Below are positions 7,740-19,385 of a DNA stretch of 33,156 nucleotides, one piece after another; positions within the stretch are counted from its first letter, which is position 1, and each line of letters starts with the position of its first letter. Source of the DNA: Arsenophonus sp046530785 (lineage in GTDB: Bacteria; Pseudomonadota; Gammaproteobacteria; Enterobacterales; Enterobacteriaceae); NCBI GenBank assembly GCA_046530785.1, contig JBHEQT010000038.1, positions 1 through 33,156 of the forward strand, in the 5' to 3' direction. Position numbers and translations under genes: made by a program. The notes under the pieces are model-generated. The model was not told the origin of the DNA and did no database searches. It saw only the letters and a program-made list of their open reading frames with translations.

Positions 7740-8025
7740 AAATCTTATTATTTTTTATGCTATTAAAATAATAATTCTTTTTAAGAATCAGTAAGATCCT
7801 TAAATTCTATTTTTGTCATACTACCTTCCTCGTATTAAGGTATATTATTACAATCAACTTCTTTTTTGGAGAGTATAAGTATTAATTTTAAATAATTTTT
7901 TAAATTTTAAAAATAGAAGTTTTTTAGTAAGTTTTAATCTTTCTGATTTTAATACTTTTAATAAAAATTATTCAATTTAAATTATAAAATGGAGACTTGG
8001 TTTCTACAAGAAATTGGAATAACAA
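7740..8025 (-). pseudogene. ubiJ: ubiJ pseudogene
   Basis: UbiJ is an SCP2-domain accessory factor that, with UbiK, supports the late ubiquinone hydroxylation/methylation complex. It normally lies between ubiE and ubiB, and this spacer of about 600 bp is the size of the gene. Reading from a TTG at 8023-8025 gives LLFQFLV (E. coli MPFKPLV). A frame from 7955 reads VLKSERLKLTKKLLFLKF (E. coli ALKTARSRLLGKVLRVEV). After a one-base shift, 7885-7850 reads LILILSKKEVDC (E. coli LILVFSERQVDV). Further on, KIEFKDLTDS resembles KLRDRQQLTAL. Several stops and at least two frameshifts make it non-functional. The order and spacing of the matching pieces agree with ubiJ, so I am fairly confident of identity for 7850-7955 and less so beyond. 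Confidence 0.72.
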
Positions 8026-8065
8026 AATTATTGAATACTTTCTCTGATTAATTAAAAGATCTATC

Positions 8066-8821
8066 TTAAAATTTGTATCCTCTATGCATAGCAACAATTC
8101 CACCAGTCATATTAATATATGAAACTTCTTCAAAACCTACTAATTCCATCATTGATTTTAAAATTTCCTGATCAGGATGCATTCGAATAGATTCAACTAA
8201 ATAGAGATAACTATCAAAATCATTAACTATCATTTTACCAATATGTGGTAAAATATAAAAAGAATAGCTATTATAAATTTTACTTAATAATGGTGAAATA
8301 GGTTTTGAAAATTCTAATATTAATAAACAACCATTTGGTTTTAACACCCTAAACATTGATTTAAGTGCTTTATCTTTGTCTGTGACATTACGTAAACCAA
8401 AAGAAATACTAATACAATCAAAATAGTTATCAGAAAAAGGTAATTCTTCAGCATTAGTTTGAACATAATTAACATTACCAATAATACCTCTATTTCGGAG
8501 CTTTTCCCGACCTATTTTTAACATAGAATTATTAATATCAGCTAAAATAACTTTACCTTTTTCTCCAACTATTTTTGAAAATTTAGCTGTTAAATCTCCA
8601 GTACCACCAGCTAAATCTAAAATATATTGCCCAGGAAGCGCACCACTTCTTTTTATCGTAAAATATTTCCAAATTCGATGGATTCCTAATGATATAAGAT
8701 CATTCATAAGATCATATTTCTCTGCCACTGAATGAAAAACAGCATTAACCATATTCGCTTTTTCATTCTTTAATACCTTACGAAAACCAAAATCAGTAGT
8801 TTTTTTTATCGGATTTATCAT
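8066..8821 (-). CDS. ubiE: Ubiquinone/menaquinone C-methyltransferase UbiE
   Basis: UbiE uses S-adenosylmethionine to C-methylate the demethylated quinol ring, in both ubiquinone and menaquinone synthesis. At 251 residues it equals E. coli and aligns end to end. SAM-binding motif I is LDLAGGTGDL (68-77). Also conserved are ADINNSMLKIGREKLRN, the ISFGLRNVTDKDKAL segment of the UbiE/COQ5 family, and the C-terminus MHRGYKF. The start at MINPIKKTTDFGF lines up with E. coli MVDKSQETTHFGF; no strong Shine-Dalgarno precedes it. It begins 95 bp after rmuC ends, on the same strand, and its usual downstream partner ubiJ is dead. Confidence 0.97.
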   Translation of the reverse strand: MINPIKKTTDFGFRKVLKNEKANMVNAVFHSVAEKYDLMNDLISLGIHRIWKYFTIKRSGALPGQYILDLAGGTGDLTAKFSKIVGEKGKVILADINNSMLKIGREKLRNRGIIGNVNYVQTNAEELPFSDNYFDCISISFGLRNVTDKDKALKSMFRVLKPNGCLLILEFSKPISPLLSKIYNSYSFYILPHIGKMIVNDFDSYLYLVESIRMHPDQEILKSMMELVGFEEVSYINMTGGIVAMHRGYKF

Positions 8822-8916
8822 ATTTATATTTATTTAATCATTAAAATGATTTGAAATTTTATAATTTTATCCTAAGATTTTTTTATAATCTATCAATTTT
8901 TTAAATTATTTATTTA

Positions 8917-10245
8917 TTAACTCTCTTTCTTAAAATTAGTATCAATCGGACGTTTAACCTCTATTCCTAATTCTTTTAAACTTTCCGCTTGACTAATCAA
9001 ATTCCCCTTTCCTTCCGATAATTTTTTAATCGCTGATTGATAATTCAAGTTTGCTTTACTCAAACTCTGACCTAAAACTTGTATATCATCTACAAATAAT
9101 CGTATTTTATCATACATCTTAGCTGCACGCTCAGCAATTACTTGTGCATTTTGACTTTGTCTTTCATAACGCCACAAATTATTAATAGTACGTACTACTA
9201 CCAATAAGGTTGAAGGGCAAGCGAGTAAAATATTGTTTCGTAACCCCTCGTCAATAAGTTCAGGTGCCTTAGCTAAAGCAATTAAATAAGCTGGTTCAAG
9301 AGGAATAAACATTAATACATAATCCAGCGATCTTAATCCATTTAACTGATGATAATCTTTTCTCCCAAGTTCTTTTATATGGTTACGAACTGAATTTATA
9401 TGACCTTGTAATTCTATTTCTTGCTGTTTCTTATCTTCGCTATGAAAATAACGTTCATAAGATGTTAATGACATTTTAGCGTCAATAATAACGTCTCTAC
9501 CTTGTGGTAGACGAATAATTACATCCGGCTGATAACGACTACTAGATGTATTGATACTAACTTGAGTTTCAAATTCATACCCCTCTCTTAACCCAGAAGT
9601 TTCCAATATTCTAGAAAGAATTATCTCACCCCAATTTCCTTGAATTTTATTATCACCTTTTAAAACTTTACTAAGATTAATTGTTTCTTTTGCTATTTCT
9701 GTATTTAATTGTTGAAGCTTATGAATTTCATGAGTTAGGGTATGACGTTCACGCGTTTCTTGAGAAAAATTTTCATGCACCTGACGGCAAAATACGTCTA
9801 ATTGTTCACGAAAAGGTGTTAATAGTGAAATTAAACTTTGACGATTTTGTTCAGAAGCTCGACGTTCATTTTGTTCAAAAATACGATTTGCTAAATTTTC
9901 ACATTGAAGATTGAATCGATTTTCACTATTAAGTAATATTCTCTCTTTTTCTTCAAAAACCAATCGTATATTTTTAAGTTGTATCATAGCTTCACGAAGC
10001 TCAACTTCTTGATTACGATTAATTTCTCTTTGTGATCTTAATTCTTGATCACGATTTTTACACTCAATTTTCCAATATTCTAAGTGAGAGATTTTTTCCT
10101 CATAGTTAGCCTGAATAATGTAAAATTCTTGTAATTCAGATTTTTTTTTATTTATTTTTTTTGTGAAAATTAACCAAATTAAACTACCACTAAAGAATAT
10201 TCCACTAAGAAATCCAATAATTGCATATAATAGCTGAAAATCCAC
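8917..10245 (-). CDS. rmuC: DNA recombination protein RmuC
   Basis: RmuC is a nuclease-related protein that limits inversions between short inverted repeats in E. coli. The product has an N-terminal membrane helix (about 7-27), a long coiled coil (about 35-190), and a C-terminal RmuC domain. QGNWGE is at 202-207 and the PD-(D/E)XK-like core at 240-257, including D241 and DAK 255-257. The length is 442 residues against 475 in E. coli, the difference being the loss of the disordered acidic tail. The start codon is GTG (10243-10245), supported by MDFQLLYAII matching E. coli MDFSIMVYAVI. An upstream AGGA lies rather far away. Lys33-35 are coded by a run of nine A (plus 10141-10149). Its retention is interesting beside a genome full of inverted repeats. 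The udp gene expected upstream is missing. Confidence 0.95.
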   Translation of the reverse strand: MDFQLLYAIIGFLSGIFFSGSLIWLIFTKKINKKKSELQEFYIIQANYEEKISHLEYWKIECKNRDQELRSQREINRNQEVELREAMIQLKNIRLVFEEKERILLNSENRFNLQCENLANRIFEQNERRASEQNRQSLISLLTPFREQLDVFCRQVHENFSQETRERHTLTHEIHKLQQLNTEIAKETINLSKVLKGDNKIQGNWGEIILSRILETSGLREGYEFETQVSINTSSSRYQPDVIIRLPQGRDVIIDAKMSLTSYERYFHSEDKKQQEIELQGHINSVRNHIKELGRKDYHQLNGLRSLDYVLMFIPLEPAYLIALAKAPELIDEGLRNNILLACPSTLLVVVRTINNLWRYERQSQNAQVIAERAAKMYDKIRLFVDDIQVLGQSLSKANLNYQSAIKKLSEGKGNLISQAESLKELGIEVKRPIDTNFKKES

Positions 10246-10587
10246 TTACTTTATTATCCTTTGAAATAATATGTATTATATACAATATTCTAAAAGAATA
10301 GAATCTCTAAATATCTTTCTTAATAGCGCGTAGGGTGCATCAAAAGAGATTAATAAAAATATTTCATTTTAAAGATCAAAATAATCCACTTTAATCGTCT
10401 ATTTTAGGAAGAAAAAATTTCTTATAATAAAAAATAGATTAATAAAAATTAAATCATATAATACCATTATTAAAAATCTAATTTACTATAAAAATATATA
10501 AATATCAATAATTAATTTATATAAACTAAATAAAATCACTATTGTAAGTAAATAATCAAAAAATAAAAAAACAATTTTTTAAAACTC

Positions 10588-10637
10588 TACTCTAAAAAAT
10601 AGAGTATTTAATATTCAATTTTATCAAAAAATTGAAT
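10588..10637. repeat. Two adjacent hairpins
   Basis: The first is TACTCTA (10588-10594) with TAGAGTA (10600-10606), loop of five A. The second is ATTCAATTTT (10613-10622) with AAAATTGAAT (10628-10637), loop ATCAA. They lie about 350 bp upstream of rmuC. They may be remains of a terminator pair for the lost udp gene, but this is a guess. Confidence 0.5.
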
Positions 10638-10894
10638 GATAAGATCAATAATCTCAGAAATTATTAGTTTCTTATTTCTATTTTAATTAAATTTTACTTA
10701 TAATTAAAATATTAACAATATAAATTTTTTACAACTATATTAAATGGGGGGGATGGTTCTATAGTTCAAATTTATAAAATAATAAATTTAAGTTATTTTA
10801 TTCCTACAATTATCTATATAAATGTTAATTTTGTTCGTAAAAAAATAAAAATCATCTGTATATTTATTAATTAAAAATCATTTATTAGATGTTA

Positions 10895-10918
10895 TTCTTC
10901 TAAAGAAGAAGATTTTTT
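10895..10918 (+). terminator. Terminator-like hairpin
   Basis: TTCTTC (10895-10900) pairs with GAAGAA (10905-10910) across TAAA, followed on the plus strand by GATTTTTT. The shape is that of a weak rho-independent terminator, but no gene is left upstream, so it would be a relic if real. Confidence 0.35.
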
Positions 10919-12556
10919 ATATAAAAATATATAATATTTTATAAAAATAACGAATTATTTATATTCGACTTATCGAATAATATCTAATTTACTGGTTTTA
11001 TTATATAAACTTAAGAATGATAATTACTAATCTTCACTCTGAATAACCTTTTACTAGAGGGAGAGATAGTTTTAACTGAATTAGATAAAAGTACATTTGT
11101 AATTAAATTAATATATATCCTTTATTCTTCTATTAATCTGAGAAGATAAAAAATAAAAGCATCATAATAAAACTTATAAAGTTCATAAAAAATAAAACAT
11201 CCGAAAAGCAAATAATACCAAATATAAATTATTAAAATACCTCTTCCTTTATAATGGTTATAACCTTTATTATTTTATAATTTAGATAATATGAAGATTT
11301 TTAAAAAGCAAAAAAAATACTGTAATATCTTTTATATATATCGCTCCAATTGTAATAAGTATATTAATACTAATATTACATTTTATAAAATGATGTCACT
11401 AATAAGTATAGAATATATATTCTTCATTTTATCAATTCTTAAAGAAAGCCAAAATAAAAAGTAGATGATACCTATCAAAAAGAATAATCTCGATTTATCA
11501 TCAATTTTTTATTCTATAAGGATTACAGTGACCTGATGTAGCGAAGTTAGATTATAGGTGACTTATTCACTAATTTAGAAAATTTATATGATTTAAATTA
11601 ATAGAGAATAATAGTAAGTGTTAAATTTCTGGATAATATTTAGTTTTAATAATATAAAATATTCAACATAATTAAATTATATTCTATTTTTTCTTTTTAA
11701 GAAAAAAAATATATAAATCACTATATAAATAGTATATATGCTATTTTAGCAGTGTATAGTATTTTTAATAAATAAAATCATTTTCTCTATCATTTAGTTA
11801 ATAAATCAGTAATAAATAATGATTAATCGTATAATAAATCCTAAATGATTTAGTAATAAAAACAAATAAGTCTATATCTAAGTATATTCTTGTTATTAAT
11901 GAATAGGTATCCACAAAACATCAGTGATAAAAAGAAAGATTCTAGCTAAAATGGAGATGCTCTTTACATTAATGCACAATATAAAACAGAATGTGATAAA
12001 TTTAAGATTTATTGCTATTACTGTAAATGAAATATCGAATTAAATTTAAACTGATGAAAAATTTAGGATATAAAACTGAATTATAGCGCTTAAAAAGCAA
12101 AAAATATTTTATTAGAAATATTAATAAAATTAAGGATAATTTATTGTGTTAAAACTTAGTAATATTTTATAAAATAAAAGGATTTGTAAAAATATTAAAA
12201 TTCGTAACTTTCTTTATAAGTTATTCAGTAGACTAATAAATGAGCTTTAATATAATCTTCTGATATTTAGAAAATTTATCGGTCCTAATAAGTATACTTA
12301 TATAGTTTCTATCTGAAATTCCCAGAAGAAAATTATCAAATTTTTTAGTATATAAGTATTACGAATAAGACTAAATATTTGTAAATATTTTATATAAAAA
12401 TTAAGTTAAGTAAAAATAATTTAATCTCATCTTACCCTATTTTAATAAATTATATAAATCGCTTTTATAGCTACTTTATACTTTGAAAGAGATCTTTAAC
12501 AATTTTCTGTTAATAAAAATCTGTAAACCGTATAAGCATAAAATTTATAACTATGA

Positions 12557-12583
12557 TTTTCTTATTTAATTATAATAAGAAAA
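12557..12583. repeat. Hairpin, 10-bp stem, 7-nt loop
   Basis: TTTTCTTATT (12557-12566) and AATAAGAAAA (12574-12583) are perfectly complementary. No gene lies nearby. Confidence 0.45.
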
Positions 12584-14988
12584 TAAGTATAGAGAAAAGG
12601 GATAGATTTATAATACTAGAAAATATACAAAACTTGTTTTTGAAAATAAAATTAGGAATATTTCGAAAACTCTTGATGGGATCAGAAATTATAAGATAGA
12701 ACTTTTTATATATCTATATTATCCAAAGTAATATACTTCTTCTTTGAAGAAGAATAAATAAAAAACAAGTTATAAATTATATGAATATTATAAATCTAAT
12801 AGAACTATTAAAAGAGATTAAAGTATTATAAAAAAGTTATCAGTTAGAGAGTTATATTATTCTTTACTTAAAGAAATAAGTTACTAAAAGATAACTGATT
12901 ATTACAATTAGGCATATTAATTTAAAAAAATATTTTACTTTTATACTATTAGTAGGAATATCCTATTTAGTAGAATTGGTTCTACCTAATTCGTATTATA
13001 TATCCCTTATTTTATCAGTTTATGAAATTTCCATTCTTATAACTTTAAATTTTCTATAATTCAAAAATTTTAGGGATTATTATCCCTTTTCTTTTCATAA
13101 AAATTTATTTTAAAAATCAATTAGATAATAATTATAATTTTTAAAATCTATTTAAAGTTTCTAAGATTCTAAAATATAATTTTATCTTATTTTTATTCTT
13201 TTACCTATACAGAAAATATTTCCTATATTAAAATCAATTATATTGAAAATACATAATATAGGAAAACATATAAATATTTCCATTAATATTTCAATATTAT
13301 ATATTTTATTTTTTAAATTAAAAGATTTAAAAATTGAATTTTTATGAAAAAATTATATTAAAGACAAGTAGGTGATACTTAATCTATATACTTTTATTTT
13401 TTTTAGTTAATTTATTTTGTTATTTTAGCGTTTCTTTGAAAGAAAAATTTAAACATTTTTAATAAAAAACTTACTTAAGAAATAAGTAATTTTATTTTTT
13501 TTGTTTGGAATTTATAGCTTCTTGATATTTACCTAAAAATCTTTAAACTAAATTAAGAACAACTGATTTAATTGAGATCAATAAGTAAATACATTTCATA
13601 TCAAATTATTTCTGATATCTTTTATAATCCCTATTTTAAGATTATCAAAGAAGCATATTAAATCTTTAAGATTATTTAAATAGATTCATTGAACGTTTTC
13701 ATAGTATTGTTTGTTTAAAACTTTTTTAATTATTCTTTCAATTTAACTTGAAAATAGGTAAATTGCAATTTTTCAAAAATGAATTTAAATATCTGATGTT
13801 TTTCTTTCTCCCATTAAGGATGGGATTTCCAATAAATCAATTTCTTTCATACATTACGTAACAAGTAAATGAGTTTTAATAATCATTAAAGAATTTCTCA
13901 AAAATAGCTCTCTTTGAGAAAAGCGATCATTATACTAAGAAATAAATTCAAAGTGACAAAAAAATAAAATCGTTATGACAAAAATCATGATTTTAAAAAT
14001 ATAAAATATTTCTAAGAAACCAAAATAAAATCAGTAAAATACTTACTACAAATCTATTTTTAATATCTCTGATATTTTAAAAGTTAATAAGAAAAATAAG
14101 AAATTTTATCTGAATAACAATTGAATAAGTCTGATTTATTGAATAAAAGATAGTCACCTATTAAATAGGTCAGAAAGAAATCAAAAAGAATTTTATATTC
14201 TCATAAATTTTAGCTTAAATTTCCAATTAACTTAAAAATAAATCACTCTGTAAAATAACAGATTGTATGTCTCTTAAAAGAGAGATATATATATTAGTAA
14301 AATTAGAGATTTACTAAATTATAGCTTCCTTTTTCTTAATATCTAGTTTTACTTTTTTATAAAAAACTCATATTTTATGATAATAAAAACTTATCAGATT
14401 ACAAAGAGGTAACTATTTATATAAATTATTTTACAAGACGCTGAAAACATAAATCGAAGTAGAATAGTATGAGTTTTTTATATGAAAGCTTTATTATTGG
14501 TTGTAAGCGATAATAATATTTTTGTAGGATATTTTTAAGAGAATTATTTTCTACATTAGAATAATTTAATTTTTATTGAATTTTAAAGGTATTATTAAAA
14601 ACTCTTATTTAACAAATAAAAGTTTTTTAGAAATATTTCAAAAAAATCAGATTTTTAATATATAAATTCCTTTAAAACTAAATCATCAAAAATACAAAAT
14701 CTTGATTTTTAATCATTAATAAATTTTTCAATGTGGATTCCAGTTGAAAAATTCGCCATAATCCCATTAAATTATCAATATTCTAAATAATTGATTAACA
14801 AACTTGGAAATAATTATCCTTTATTTTTTAATTTAAGATTAAAATCTGTATGATCAAATATTATCAAATAAATTATTCAGATCGGTTAAAATAAACCAAT
14901 TTTTACAGAAACAAATTAATCTAATTTTTAGATTATCTTAGATCTTACTCTTTTCATGTTACGAAATCACTTAAAGGTTTACTATAGA

Positions 14989-15004
14989 TCTCTAATATTA
15001 GAGA
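14989..15004. repeat. 16-nt perfect palindrome
   Basis: TCTCTAATATTAGAGA reads the same on both strands. It lies inside the desert with no neighbouring gene. Palindromes of this length are expected a few times by chance in this much A+T-rich DNA. Confidence 0.4.
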
Positions 15005-15324
15005 ATAAGAAGCTAGTATAATACAATAAGAGAAATCTTTAAAAATTTAAACTAATTAAATTAATTAAATATGATTCTCTTTGAAGAATAATCAATTATT
15101 TATAACGAAGAGTTCTTAAAAAGAAATAAATTAAGTTTGTAATTAATAGTGATATCCTTCTTTTTAATATTTTATTTCTTTTAATTTATCTAAAATTTTG
15201 TCATAAAAATTTTATTTATTTTTAATTTAAATTAAATTTATTTTATGTAAAAATATTTTAAAAACTAAAAATCTACTTTAATTAAGACTAAGACTATATT
15301 TCTTTCCTTTTTACCGATTAAAGT

Positions 15325-15477
15325 ATGGAAGCAATTGTAAGAAAACGGCGGTATCAATTTCAGAAAAATAACGTCACAAATTACTATCTGTTTAATAAAT
15401 TCTTTTTGCATTTTAATGGTAATTTATTGATAAGGTTACTAACCTCCCTGCATCTTAAAGATGCATTTCAGGCATGA
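15325..15477 (+). CDS. Short open frame, unrecognised (50 codons)
   Basis: An ATG-started frame of 50 residues (beginning MEAIVRKRRYQFQKNN) whose DNA is richer in G+C than its surroundings, for example AAACGGCGG near the start. No family is recognised and no Shine-Dalgarno precedes it. It ends just after a hairpin (TGCATCTT 15449-15456 with AAGATGCA 15458-15465). It may be a relic of a larger gene or noise. A real expressed gene seems unlikely. Confidence 0.15.
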   Translation: MEAIVRKRRYQFQKNNVTNYYLFNKFFLHFNGNLLIRLLTSLHLKDAFQA

Positions 15478-16461
15478 AATAGACAGATCAAATCTCTCCA
15501 CAATCTATTTTTCATAAGATTTACCTTATATTTATATTTTTAATAAGAAATTAAATATGTTTTGGTTTTTAACACTTTTCATAATAAAAAAAAATTGATT
15601 ATGTAATTATCAATGGATATTCAACCGTTTCTAGAATTGTAATTAAATAACAAATTTATATTTTAAGTTGTTTTATTTGAGCAATTACACTTTTTAGAAA
15701 CAGTTATCTCAATCGTATTCTTAATTTAAAAGAATGATATTATTAATCATGTAATTAATAATAATTTCTCTTATTTCTTATTTTATAGTTAAAAATGTTT
15801 ATTTTAATAAAAATTACTATCCTTTAATTCTATTTAATTTAATAAAAAAATGGAAACTATATGAGCAGTAATTTAAAATTATCATAAATATCAAATGAAT
15901 ATAACTTATAATCCGTTTATGATGATAAAATTCCATATTAGGTTATAATATTTCAGGATCTATATTTCATGGTTTTCTAATAAAAAATCATCTTTTTATT
16001 CTTTTTATAATTAATGGAAAATGATTCTTTAGGCCATTACAAAAAAATTTTTTAACTTATTAATTATTTATTTGCTTTTAGTAGAAAAAATATTCTTTTT
16101 CAAAAAAAAATAAACCTTAAATAATAATTTATAAATAATTAATAAGTTAAGATTGTTATATTGAATTCTACGTTTATTATAGAAACAATTTGAATTATAG
16201 TATTTATAAATTGCGTACTTTTAATAATAAGATCAAAATCAACAATTGATTAAATAATTTTCATTACTTCGATTTTCTAAAAGAAAGAAGTATGAGTTTT
16301 AGTATTTCTGTCTTTAATTAATCTAGTTTCATGTATCTAAATTTTTTCTTAATTAAAATTTAAATATTATTTAACAAAATTTCTTTTTTAAAAAATTAAA
16401 AATAATTAAATATACTCCTCTAATGTTTAAAAATATAACATTTATTTATTATTAAATATCC

Positions 16462-16480
16462 AGCTCTCTAGTAGAGAGCT
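16462..16480 (+). repeat. Hairpin with G+C-rich stem
   Basis: AGCTCTCT (16462-16469) pairs with AGAGAGCT (16473-16480) across AGT, followed by ACTATTTTTA on the plus strand. Half of the stem pairs are G-C, unusual for this region, so it may be the remains of a real terminator. Confidence 0.45.
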
Positions 16481-18741
16481 ACTATTTTTATTAATTTACT
16501 ATTGTTTCTAACTTTAGTGAAAAATAATTTCTCGAATCAGGATATTTCTTTCCATATAAAGATTCTCTTTTAAACAAAAGTCAACGAAATAATTATTTAT
16601 TTTAAATTATGGTAAATAATTTTACAAGAAATATTCGTAATAAAACGAATTGCAACTCTTATTATATAACAGAAATATGTATAAAACAATGTTGTGTTTA
16701 TCAATTATTTTCACATAAGTTATATTTTTTCTAAAAAGCTAAAGTCTTAGTAAATAAAATCTTTCTAGTATTTCCGTTTATGGATTTATTAAGAATCTTA
16801 ATAGAAAGTATGGAATAAATAGAGCAGATCCTATATTTTGTTTGAATATAATAGAAATAAAATATTTTTAATTATGTAGATAAAATCTACCTAAATTTAA
16901 TCCAAAATTGATTATTACTCAATATTTTATTTTCTTTACAATTAATATTTTTTTGACATAGATTAAAATTTAAATTAGACTAATCTTATCCTTTATAACA
17001 TTTAGGAATAAAAGTTAATTAGTATCTTAATATTTATTTTTTAAAATTTTTAAAAGATTGTACAGTAAAATCTGTAGTGATTTTTTAAAAAAAATGATTA
17101 GTAATAGATAACTTCAAGTTATGATTATCTTTCAGAAAATTATGAAACAGTTCTTTTAACCTACCTACTACGTAGGATATGAATATAATATTTCTTTTTA
17201 TTACGAATAATATCAAGTTCTTAAGAGTTAATTTCAACATTATAGAAAAAGTATTTTATAAAAAGACAAGGAATATATTGTATGAAAAACTATTCTCATT
17301 ATAATTCTTATAAAATTTTGTATCATTACTGTGATCATCAAACGAAAGTATAATCAAAATAAATATTAAGTTAAAAAATAATTAGAGGACATTATATTTT
17401 TCTAATTGTTAAATATTCAGCTTTATTGCCGATATAATTATATAGATTTTTTATAAGTTGAAGTAAAAATTAATAAAATAAAAATATTTTAATAAACAGG
17501 TCAAAATTTACCAATATTGATTTTTACAAATTTATTTTATTCAAAATCCTATTATTGAACTACTCAGAATAAAGATTAAAAACCAGAAAAAATTATTTAT
17601 CTAAACAATTTCATAAATTTTATAAAAACAATATTTTTAACAAAAATACAAAGGAATTTATTTGAAATTTAGTCTTACTCCTCCACATTTTATATGAATT
17701 TGATAAAAATCATTTTTATAAAAATAGGAAAAATAAATATTTATTTTTTTATTTTTTAATAAATAGACATTGCTGATAAATTTAAACTTTCTAACTATCA
17801 AATATATTAAAAAATAGAGTAATTTTTATTCTTATTTAACAAAATCTTTCCTAAACCTTTTCTGATAAATATATAAACAACTTTAGTTCTACAAATATTT
17901 TCAAATGAAAATTACTATTTTATGATAAAATCAACAACTCTTTTGGATAAAAAGTTTTATTTTTTAAAAAATTTTATTAAATATTCTAAAAAAAATAGAG
18001 AAAAAAATAAGTATTTTCGTAAATTGAGATTGTAAAATAATTATCAGTCTGAATGCTGAAATAGCATTTTAAAGAAGTGATTCTCTAGAAAATTTACCTT
18101 TAAAAATTAAAAAAGTTTAGAGAAATTAATATGTGATATATAATCAATATTATAAATTTTTAAAATCCAATTAAACAATACTTTAAAATCCATGCTACGC
18201 TCTATAAAACTTTTTCTTTAAATACAAAAAATTTTATCTTTTTTTAATTTTATAATAGTACGAATAAAAAATAATAAAATTATAATATAACGTGTTTTGA
18301 TATAAGGTTTCTGTAAATGCAATTCATACTAAACTTTTTATGAAATATTAAAATTTTTCGATAACTAGTTGTTAATATCATACCAAGTAATAATTCCACT
18401 ATTTTTAATGAGATAGAATCATCTTTTTGTTTCTGGAAAATAAATCTTAAATGGAGTACTCATAGAAAAATTTTTAATAAAGTTATTATTCGTTGATTTA
18501 TTCAATACTTTTAGTGATATCACAGTTTTATTTTTAGTTTATTTTATTTAAATTTAGAAAACAATTTTAAGAAACCGATAATTTTCTATAAGATATTTTA
18601 CTATAATTTAATCCATAAATATAATTTAATTATTTTTGTGAGAATTAAAGGATTTATAATTTTTTAAAAATATTATGATAGGTTTTATATTAAATATTTT
18701 CAAGAATAAAAAGTTCTTTTTAATTAAAAATATATTTACAG

Positions 18742-18919
18742 TTAAACCCAATCTCCTCGTTCTTCGAGGCGATAAAAGAGAAAGGATATTAAACTTAATT
18801 CATGCAAATCATTCCTTTCGTGTATACTTTTGAATCTTGTAGATCTTACAGAGATAAACTTATTTAATAATAAAAAGTTAAAATAGGATATTAAGATTAA
18901 TATCTTCTTACTAATTTAT
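18742..18919 (-). pseudogene. Probable gene fragment, unrecognised
   Basis: A frame open for about 58 codons that ends RLEERGDWV at TAA 18742-18744. Its last 35 codons (from VRSTRFKSIHERNDLHELS onward) use mixed, G+C-containing codons and give a protein-like, charged sequence quite unlike desert noise. Local G+C of the last 90 bases is around 40% by eye. No start codon with a Shine-Dalgarno is seen. It looks like the C-terminal end of a decayed gene on the minus strand. I do not recognise the family. Confidence 0.35.
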
Positions 18920-19184
18920 AATTTTCATTATAAATTGATTAAATCAAAGTCATCGAAAGTTAAGTTAATTTAAATAAACTTTTTAAGTTAAAAGAAACTT
19001 TCTAATAGGTTTACATCACAGAGTAAATTTATGATAGAAATTATCATGTTTTCCTTTCTTTATTAGTATTGGTATCTAGAAATATTCAATACCCAGTTAA
19101 GGAATAAATAAATTATCACTTTTTGAATTTTCTAAAAGAAAACTAATTTTCTATAGAATTATTTATTATCATATTAAAAATATT
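18920..19184. other. A+T-rich spacer
   Basis: No independent gene is seen. The part from about 19098 is open in the frame of the next entry and could be its 5' end. Confidence 0.4.
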
Positions 19185-19385
19185 TTGAATGGAGATCAAA
19201 CCCATTTAAAAAATATGGGTGAAGGCATGAAAATTATAGAGCACTGGAATCTGATTCAAAAATTTTTCTATATCCCTCCTTGCCTTATAACGGTTATACT
19301 AATAAGATCTTTGATCTTTTGTATGAAAGAAGTTTACCAAATTCAAGAATCACCTTCAAAAAAAATCCATAGTTGTTTTATATAA
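19185..19385 (+). CDS. Hypothetical protein or gene fragment (66 codons)
   Basis: A TTG-started frame of 66 residues beginning MNGDQTHLKNMGEGMK and including a hydrophobic stretch (about residues 30-46, IPPCLITVILIRSLIF) that could span a membrane. The frame is in fact open from about 19098 without a stop. Codon use and G+C (about a third) resemble the intact genes rather than the desert, which argues for recent coding descent. No Shine-Dalgarno is evident. I do not recognise the family. It may be a fragment of a larger pseudogene, or a small expressed gene of unknown role. Confidence 0.3.
   Translation: MNGDQTHLKNMGEGMKIIEHWNLIQKFFYIPPCLITVILIRSLIFCMKEVYQIQESPSKKIHSCFI

Larger units (their letters stand above)
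10246..18741. other. Gene desert, left and central part
   Basis: About 8.5 kb of very A+T-rich DNA between rmuC and the antiporter gene, with no credible long gene on either strand. There is a small G+C-richer island just upstream of rmuC (about 10325-10345, GCGCGTAGGGTGCATC on plus) where the end of udp would be expected, but I cannot read it as udp with confidence. There is a run of seven G at 10746-10752. Many perfect short-loop hairpins occur; the clearest are listed separately. No tRNA or rRNA was found by eye. Confidence 0.65.

Noticed and set aside
10321..10345. G+C-rich patch upstream of rmuC as the end of udp
   Set aside because: DAPYALL can be set against the Udp end EAARRLL, but the frame runs on without the expected stop and upstream residues do not align.
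10746..10790. Run of seven G followed by a TTCAAAT loop resembling a tRNA T-arm
   Set aside because: A T-stem of sorts can be drawn, but no matching acceptor, D-arm or anticodon arm is found upstream, so a tRNA is not supported.
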